From: a virus
DNA length: 61,225 nucleotides
Reading direction: 5' to 3' (one strand)
IMG/VR virus record: IMGVR_UViG_3300044516_001491
Coordinates: 1 to 61,225 of that record
Part shown: positions 57,881 to 61,225 of the stretch, in pieces
Numbering within the stretch: position 1 is the first letter of the stretch
Layout: every line of letters starts with the position of its first letter
Made by a program: the position numbers and the translations under genes
Notes under the pieces: model-generated
Database searches by the model: none
Seen by the model: the letters and a program-made list of their open reading frames with translations, nothing else
What the model was told of the DNA's origin: nothing

Positions 57881-58293
57881 GGCTGCTTACCGGTGCCATC
57901 GGAGTACGGCCGCATTTTACGCATTCTGCTTGGGTGCCGCAGCGTTTTCATGGCGGCGTTCTCAATCTGGCGAACACGCTCACGGGAGAGGCTAAACTCT
58001 GCGCCGATCTCTTCCATGGTCATCGGGCGGGGAAAACCAATGCCGTATCGCATGGACAGGATCTGCCGGTCACGCGAAGGCAGGGAGTCAAGAACCGAGT
58101 GAACCGCCTCTACCATGGCGTTCCTCATGGCCTCGGTCAGTGGGTCGGCTGCGTGCTCATCTTTGAGAAAATCTCCAAAGGAGCTGTCGCTCTCCTCAGA
58201 CACCGGCGCATCTAACGAGGTAAGGTACTCTGTGTCTAGGAGCTTTTTGAGCTCGCGCACATCTTCAGCTGTGACAATTTTCTTTCGGGTCAT
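57877..58293 (-). CDS. truncated sigma factor: finger (3.2) plus region 4
   Basis: A 138-residue protein that aligns with the C-terminal part of primary sigma factors. Residues 24-51 (LTSLDAPVSEESDSSFGDFL, then KDEHAADP) match region 3.2, the sigma finger. Residues 64-123 match region 4: VLDSLPSRDRQILSMRYGIG, TMEEIGAEFSLSRERVRQIE and a LRHPSR end. Regions 1, 2 and 3.0, which melt the -10 element, are missing, so it cannot act alone. It could displace host region 4 on the flap, or work with a separate region-2 subunit as in the SigO/RsoA pair of Bacillus. Confidence 0.85.
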   Translation of the reverse strand: MTRKKIVTAEDVRELKKLLDTEYLTSLDAPVSEESDSSFGDFLKDEHAADPLTEAMRNAMVEAVHSVLDSLPSRDRQILSMRYGIGFPRPMTMEEIGAEFSLSRERVRQIENAAMKTLRHPSRMRKMRPYSDGTGKQP

Positions 58294-58496
58294 GACTGGG
58301 CCTCCCTCTGCTTCTTTCGCGCTTGATATGCGCGTTGATATTCCCTCCGGCGAGCCATGTGCTCAGGGGTGCGGTATTTCCGCCACTCTTGACTCTCGCT
58401 TTCGCAGGCGATGCACTTTGGCGATTCGGGTGTTTTATAAAATTCAGTATCCGTTGGCCAATCTTCCTTGCAGCGCACGCACACCTTCATTCGCAT
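58290..58496 (-). CDS. small zinc-binding conserved phage protein
   Basis: A 68-residue protein. CVRCKEDWPTDTEFYKTPES and KCIACESESQEWRKYRTPEH carry two Cys pairs, and the rest is a basic helix (MARRREYQRAYQARKKQREA). Similar N-terminal modules occur in phage endonuclease VII-like proteins. TAATG overlap with the gene upstream; it precedes the sigma gene and overlaps it by four bases. Confidence 0.6.
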   Translation of the reverse strand: MRMKVCVRCKEDWPTDTEFYKTPESPKCIACESESQEWRKYRTPEHMARRREYQRAYQARKKQREAQS

Positions 58497-58672
58497 TAGT
58501 CTTCCTTTGCGTACTTAACCCGGTAGGCCGCCTCGCGTGCGCGGACGCAAGGATCGCACAGGGGGATGTTGCCGTCATTATCGCACCAGAGCGCCCTAGC
58601 TTGCCCATCGCAGTCGGTGCAGTCTAGCGTTGTTTTTAGTTCTTCGTCCCTGCGGAAAACGAATGGCTTCAC
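58496..58672 (-). CDS. 58-residue zinc-ribbon protein
   Basis: Read from a GTG at 58672 overlapping the preceding stop (GTGA). The sequence has CTDCDG and CDPC pairs in LDCTDCDGQARALWCDNDGN, IPLCDPCVRAREAAYRVKYA. A classic small phage zinc ribbon. Function unknown. Confidence 0.6.
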   Translation of the reverse strand: MKPFVFRRDEELKTTLDCTDCDGQARALWCDNDGNIPLCDPCVRAREAAYRVKYAKED

Positions 58673-58890
58673 GCTGGCGTACCGCAATTCACCGCAACCG
58701 CGTTTCCGGCAATGTCGATGCCGTTTGGAGCAGGGTTCGGATAGACACTGACCTCATACCCGCATTTCTCGCACTGGGCATGGCTGGCAAGATCCCAGCC
58801 GGCACCCATCAGGTGGGTGAACTTGGTGAGCTGGTGGCCGCGAGTCTTGGCGACCTTTCGGGCGGTTTTTCTAAGTTCTCGAGTCTTCAT
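58669..58890 (-). CDS. small basic zinc protein
   Basis: A 73-residue protein with a basic N-terminus (MKTRELRKTARKVAKTRGHQ) and CEKCGYEVSVYPNPAP. AGTAGGAGGGAACC precedes the ATG, with a leader hairpin further up. It begins the sub-cluster zinc protein - zinc protein - zinc protein - sigma. Likely nucleic-acid binding. Confidence 0.6.
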   Translation of the reverse strand: MKTRELRKTARKVAKTRGHQLTKFTHLMGAGWDLASHAQCEKCGYEVSVYPNPAPNGIDIAGNAVAVNCGTPA

Positions 58891-58914
58891 GGTTCCCTCC
58901 TACTAAGGTATCGG

Positions 58915-58938
58915 GAGGCGGGGTAGGAGTCCCGCCTC
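58915..58938 (-). promoter_or_regulatory. Leader hairpin before 58890 gene
   Basis: GAGGCGGG-(8-base loop)-CCCGCCTC with eight perfect pairs, 10 bases upstream of TAGTAGGAGG. No T run, so a leader structure is more likely than a terminator. The stretch up to 59083 is otherwise non-coding and no clear -10 box was found. Confidence 0.5.
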
Positions 58939-59083
58939 AACCGACACAAGTGCCCCACCGGGTTATGGCGAACCGTTCTACTTCCGAGAGCAGAGACTCG
59001 CATCTCTTTTCCCCGGTTGTTGATGTTCCCCGGCGGGTACAAGAGGAACGGTATCAGGCCGCAAACAGACTGTCAAATCGGGG

Positions 59084-59197
59084 TTATCGCCGCTTATTCT
59101 TACGGGACTCTTTGATCTCGTACCGAGCCTGTTCCACAATGATGAGCACGCCCATGGCTATGGCAACCACCCATGCCCAATCCCCAAAATCACTCAT
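59084..59197 (-). CDS. 37-residue membrane protein
   Basis: MSDFGDWAWVVAIAMGVLII is one membrane helix, followed by a charged tail ending in KESRKNKRR. AAGGAGAAGGCCAA precedes the ATG, which overlaps the upstream stop. Function unknown. Confidence 0.55.
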   Translation of the reverse strand: MSDFGDWAWVVAIAMGVLIIVEQARYEIKESRKNKRR

Positions 59198-59847
59198 TTG
59201 GCCTTCTCCTTATTTTGCGTTGGCTCATATGTCCACGAGTCTTCGTCACCTAGGCCCCAACGGCCACCCTCAGCCGAGAACTCTTTGGTGCTGACCTTAA
59301 AGTTCGGCATCTTTGGCTCCTTTGCCACAATAGCCTCATCAAGCCACAGCACCCGGTTGTTTGGCTGGGCGGCAAATTGCCCGTTGTCTAGGCGGATAAA
59401 GTTATAGGACTTATGCTCAGAGGGGACACGCGCCCAGTTTGCGTCGATCTCGTTCGGTTCAGTATGTACCATGTCAACGGTAAAGAGGTAGTGCCCCTCT
59501 CCCCATGTGCCCGCCGGGGTTCGGAACTTACACCGCATATTCTTAAGCACGGCCTTTTCGATCACGCTCAGCTGGGGGGAGATAGCGTCCCAGAGCTGCA
59601 GGTCACCCAGCTTCAAGTCAGGGCTTGGGGTCTCCGGCTTCCAGACAAAGGCGCTGATCGGCAGCTTGTCATAGAGCGCACCGTACTCCGGAAGGAACGC
59701 TTCGATATACAAGGCGCGGTGGCGGATTGCCTTGACGGTTACCCAATAGGCAGGAGTGAATTCTCCGTGGCTGTCTTGCAAGTCGCGCAGGTACTCCTTG
59801 CGGACGTAGCAGGCAATTGGCGGGATATTTGCAATGACGTATGACAT
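59194..59847 (-). CDS. hypothetical protein
   Basis: A 217-residue protein of unknown function. VIANIPPIACYVRKEYLRDL, YWVTVKAIRHRALYIEAFLP and YDKLPISAFVWKPE suggest an all-beta N-terminal half; DLQLWDAISPQLSVIEKAVL and TWGEGHYLFTVDMVHTEPNE follow. AAGGGGAAGAT precedes the ATG. Related proteins are common in phages, with no activity assigned. Confidence 0.55.
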   Translation of the reverse strand: MSYVIANIPPIACYVRKEYLRDLQDSHGEFTPAYWVTVKAIRHRALYIEAFLPEYGALYDKLPISAFVWKPETPSPDLKLGDLQLWDAISPQLSVIEKAVLKNMRCKFRTPAGTWGEGHYLFTVDMVHTEPNEIDANWARVPSEHKSYNFIRLDNGQFAAQPNNRVLWLDEAIVAKEPKMPNFKVSTKEFSAEGGRWGLGDEDSWTYEPTQNKEKAK

Positions 59848-59856
59848 ATCTTCCCC

Positions 59857-60423
59857 TTACAACAAGATGATGGGAATTGTGACCATTAGGCCAATGCCAA
59901 CCACCCACAGGACTGCGGCAAACGCCACAAGGTAGGAGGCGTTCTTCCGGCTTTTCATCGGAGAGGTGACACCCAGGGCAAACAGGGCAACGGCAAAGAT
60001 ACCCGTAAGTACCTGCAGTCGGTTGCTGTAGCCGCCTTCAAGCTCAGAGAGCGCAAGGAATTCGTCTCCGCTGTTATACATCTCGTTATATGGGCCATAC
60101 ACGGCGTCCATATACTCCGCGCAGTCTGGCAGTTGGGTCGCGGGGAAGATTTTGGTCTGGCACGGCACCGCGTACACGCTGAACTCATATGAGCCACCAA
60201 GGCCGGTGTCCCAGGCCAGCAGGTCGGCCCGGTACTTGACCTCTGCCGTAATCCACAGGTTATTCGCGTCAGCGATAATCAGCTGGTAGTCGCCATAGGC
60301 GGCAGACGACGCATTGTTGTGGAATGAGGCCTGGATCGCTGTCCAGGCGGTGGTGGTCGACACAAGGCCGATCAGCAGGACTACGATCAGTTCCTCAGAG
60401 AACTTGCGCAATATGTATGCCAT
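59857..60423 (-). CDS. multi-helix membrane protein with outside loop
   Basis: A 188-residue protein. One membrane helix at the N-terminus (LIVVLLIGLVSTTTAWTAIQ), a large extracytoplasmic loop (about 30-130) with two Cys, then helices VLTGIFAVALFALGVTSP and LVAFAAVLWVVGIGLMVTIP. CTAGGAGATACACT precedes the ATG. Could be a superinfection-exclusion or holin-associated protein, but no family is recognised. Confidence 0.6.
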   Translation of the reverse strand: MAYILRKFSEELIVVLLIGLVSTTTAWTAIQASFHNNASSAAYGDYQLIIADANNLWITAEVKYRADLLAWDTGLGGSYEFSVYAVPCQTKIFPATQLPDCAEYMDAVYGPYNEMYNSGDEFLALSELEGGYSNRLQVLTGIFAVALFALGVTSPMKSRKNASYLVAFAAVLWVVGIGLMVTIPIILL

Positions 60424-60433
60424 AGTGTATCTC

Positions 60434-60547
60434 CTAGCTTGCTAGCGCCAGCACGCAGCCGATGACAATGCCGGCAAGCGTAGATGCTACCAACACGGGG
60501 TTCTCATCGAAGACTTCTCTCATGTATTCAACCATATGCTTTTCCAT
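60434..60547 (-). CDS. 37-residue membrane protein
   Basis: MEKHMVEYMREVFDENPVLV and ASTLAGIVIGCVLALAS form an amphipathic segment followed by one membrane helix. No ribosome site; TGGTAGAAT ends six bases before the ATG, so a leaderless message is likely. Leads the leftward membrane-protein unit. Confidence 0.5.
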   Translation of the reverse strand: MEKHMVEYMREVFDENPVLVASTLAGIVIGCVLALAS

Positions 60548-60553
60548 CTAGAC

Positions 60554-60562
60554 ATTCTACCA
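60554..60562 (-). promoter_or_regulatory. Extended -10 promoter, leaderless
   Basis: On the minus strand TGGTAGAAT, GTCTAG, ATG. The -10 box ends six bases before the ATG at 60547. No -35 box detected. Confidence 0.5.
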
Positions 60563-60603
60563 CCGTCGTATTATTGCGCAGCTCTGTGGTTGTCTACGCC
60601 AGT

Positions 60604-60671
60604 GAGCCTCAGGCTCGGCCCGAAGACGCCGAAGGCGGCTGAGTCGTGAGAGGAGGGTCACGGTGCCGTGA
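60604..60671. other. Three tandem small hairpins in non-coding stretch
   Basis: GAGCC-TCA-GGCTC (60604-60616), CGCC-GAA-GGCG (60627-60637) and TCACGG-TG-CCGTGA (60658-60671) lie in the gap between divergent genes (60548-60744). Could be a structured leader RNA or a protein-binding region. The rest of the gap shows no gene. Confidence 0.45.
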
Positions 60672-60744
60672 GGCAGGCGCCGTATACGCTCCATAGGGAA
60701 GGAGAAACACTAAGAGATCGTAGAGAGAGCAAAGAGGTTCGATC

Positions 60745-60873
60745 ATGGCTGATTCGTTCTGTGCTGGGGACTGTTATCCCTCTCTGCGCTATGACCTGAT
60801 CTTCCCGGTGCTGGGCATTTCTTTTTGCTGGTGGTGGGTTGGTGGTGATTTGGTGAAGGAATCTTATAGATGA
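60745..60873 (+). CDS. 42-residue hypothetical protein
   Basis: MADSFCAGDCYPSLRYDLIF starts a small protein with a hydrophobic, Trp-rich stretch (VLGISFCWWWVGGDLVKES). AGAGG seven bases before the ATG and an ATGA overlap with the next gene support it. Function unknown. Confidence 0.45.
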   Translation: MADSFCAGDCYPSLRYDLIFPVLGISFCWWWVGGDLVKESYR

Positions 60874-61079
60874 TAAAAGAGTGGTGGGTTGGGATGCTTG
60901 CATACCTGGGCAGGGCAGCCAGGCCGTTTTTCCCTCACTTCACAACTAATACCTACAGTGTTATTCCCGCAGTTATTCGCACCGGAGTTATTACCACAGC
61001 TATTATTCTGGCCAGTTATTCGGGTTATTCCAGTTATTCCATCGTGTTATTCCTGGTGGGCATTGTTAAGGCGTCTTAA
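60870..61079 (+). CDS. 69-residue membrane protein
   Basis: Coupled to the gene upstream by ATGA, with AAGGA ahead. MIKEWWVGMLAYLGRAARPF is followed by membrane segments VITTAIILASYSGYSSYSIV and LFLVGIVKAS. The second half is encoded by the GTTATTC repeats described separately, so the protein may be partly a by-product of them. Confidence 0.45.
   Translation: MIKEWWVGMLAYLGRAARPFFPHFTTNTYSVIPAVIRTGVITTAIILASYSGYSSYSIVLFLVGIVKAS
60960..61052 (+). repeat. GTTATTC iteron-like array
   Basis: Seven copies of GTTATTC/A (60960, 60972, 60987, 61015, 61024, 61033, 61046) and one ATTATTC (61002), all on one strand, spaced 9-15 bases. Such direct repeats often bind a replication or regulatory protein. 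They coincide with a small reading frame. Confidence 0.6.
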
Positions 61080-61138
61080 CACAACAGGCCAGCGCAGGGC
61101 ACGAATAGAAAGTTAAGATTCCTTATCGTGCTGGGTGG

Positions 61139-61187
61139 TTGACAGCGTGATAGTCAGGCCTTAGGATTAGGGATGCCCCACTTGGGG
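61139..61187 (+). promoter_or_regulatory. Consensus promoter with 5'-terminal hairpin
   Basis: TTGACA (61139-61144), 17-base spacer, TAGGAT (61162-61167). The start should be near 61174, where CCCC-ACTT-GGGG (61176-61187) begins; TAGGAGG and ATG follow. It mirrors the 57096-57048 promoter in sequence and layout. Confidence 0.65.
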
Positions 61188-61208
61188 TGTGTAGTAGGAG
61201 GTACCGGT

Positions 61209-61225
61209 ATGGCAGATGGCCAGAA
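61209..61225 (+). CDS. 5' end of a gene running off the right edge
   Basis: ATGGCAGATGGCCAGAA begins a gene (MADGQ...) behind TAGGAGGTACCGGT and the consensus promoter just described. Only five codons are visible. A strong promoter pointing out of the window suggests a rightward operon continues there. Confidence 0.55.

Noticed and set aside
58939-59083. tRNA-like sequence (GGTTCGCC element and GC stems)
   Set aside because: I could not pair an acceptor stem, D arm and anticodon arm around it; treated as non-coding.
60889-61116. Alternative 75-codon frame across the GTTATTC repeats
   Set aside because: The 60870 frame is favoured by its ATGA coupling and ribosome site; the other frame has neither.
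1-61225. Circular genome with the two ends joined
   Set aside because: Joining the ends leaves an open frame of only about 39-64 codons either way and no direct terminal repeat is visible; cannot be decided from the window.

Overview
The window is a long stretch of a tailed double-stranded DNA phage genome with siphovirus morphology (class Caudoviricetes). It carries an HK97-type prohead protease and capsid protein, neck proteins, two tail-tube paralogues, a tail chaperone pair with a programmed -1 frameshift, one enormous tape-measure protein, a hub and fibres, and a terminase. The host is not identified. Extended -10 promoters with leaderless starts, frequent GTG/TTG starts, Pro-Thr-rich secreted proteins and a sigma fragment resembling group-1 sigma factors fit an actinobacterium, but that is inference. 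No integrase, tRNA gene or CRISPR array was recognised. No portal, DNA polymerase, helicase or primase is visible, so the genome either continues beyond both edges or leans heavily on the host.

Layout. 0.6-10.5 kb (+): protease-scaffold fusion, capsid, connectors and neck, tail terminator, two tail-tube proteins and the frameshifted tail chaperone. An antisense cassette at 6.3-7.8 kb (metallophosphoesterase and a tiny histone-H1-like protein) interrupts it. 10.5-32.3 kb (+): a 4464-residue tape measure containing two zinc-protease motifs, a 1790-residue hub and a 996-residue fibre ending in an S74 chaperone. 32.3-35.4 kb: lysis and surface genes (cysteine-peptidase endolysin, holin-like protein, small membrane proteins, a secreted Pro-Thr-rich protein). 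35.5-39.3 kb (-): a second fibre cassette (C1q-like, long repetitive fibre, collagen-like). 39.6-41.5 kb (+): the terminase pair, far from the head genes. 41.5-47.0 kb (-): one tightly overlapping operon running from a leaderless gene through two glycosyltransferases, a sugar epimerase, a DUF1599-like protein and small regulators to a secreted subtilisin. 48-49.8 kb (-): two paralogous glycosyltransferases around a membrane protein. 50-52.9 kb: small regulators, an RlpA-like secreted protein, a ParB-like protein and a SprT-like metalloprotein. 52.9-60.5 kb (-): an early-type island of more than twenty very small, overlapping genes, most Cys-rich zinc-ribbon proteins or one-helix membrane proteins, plus a methyltransferase and a truncated sigma factor.

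The most interesting points are the sigma factor reduced to the finger plus region 4, at least eight extended -10 promoters that mostly either place an ATG at about +1 or put a hairpin at the 5' end of the message, the tape measure with two zincin motifs and a duplicated C-terminal motif, and the sugar/DUF1599 operon that ends in a phage-encoded secreted protease.
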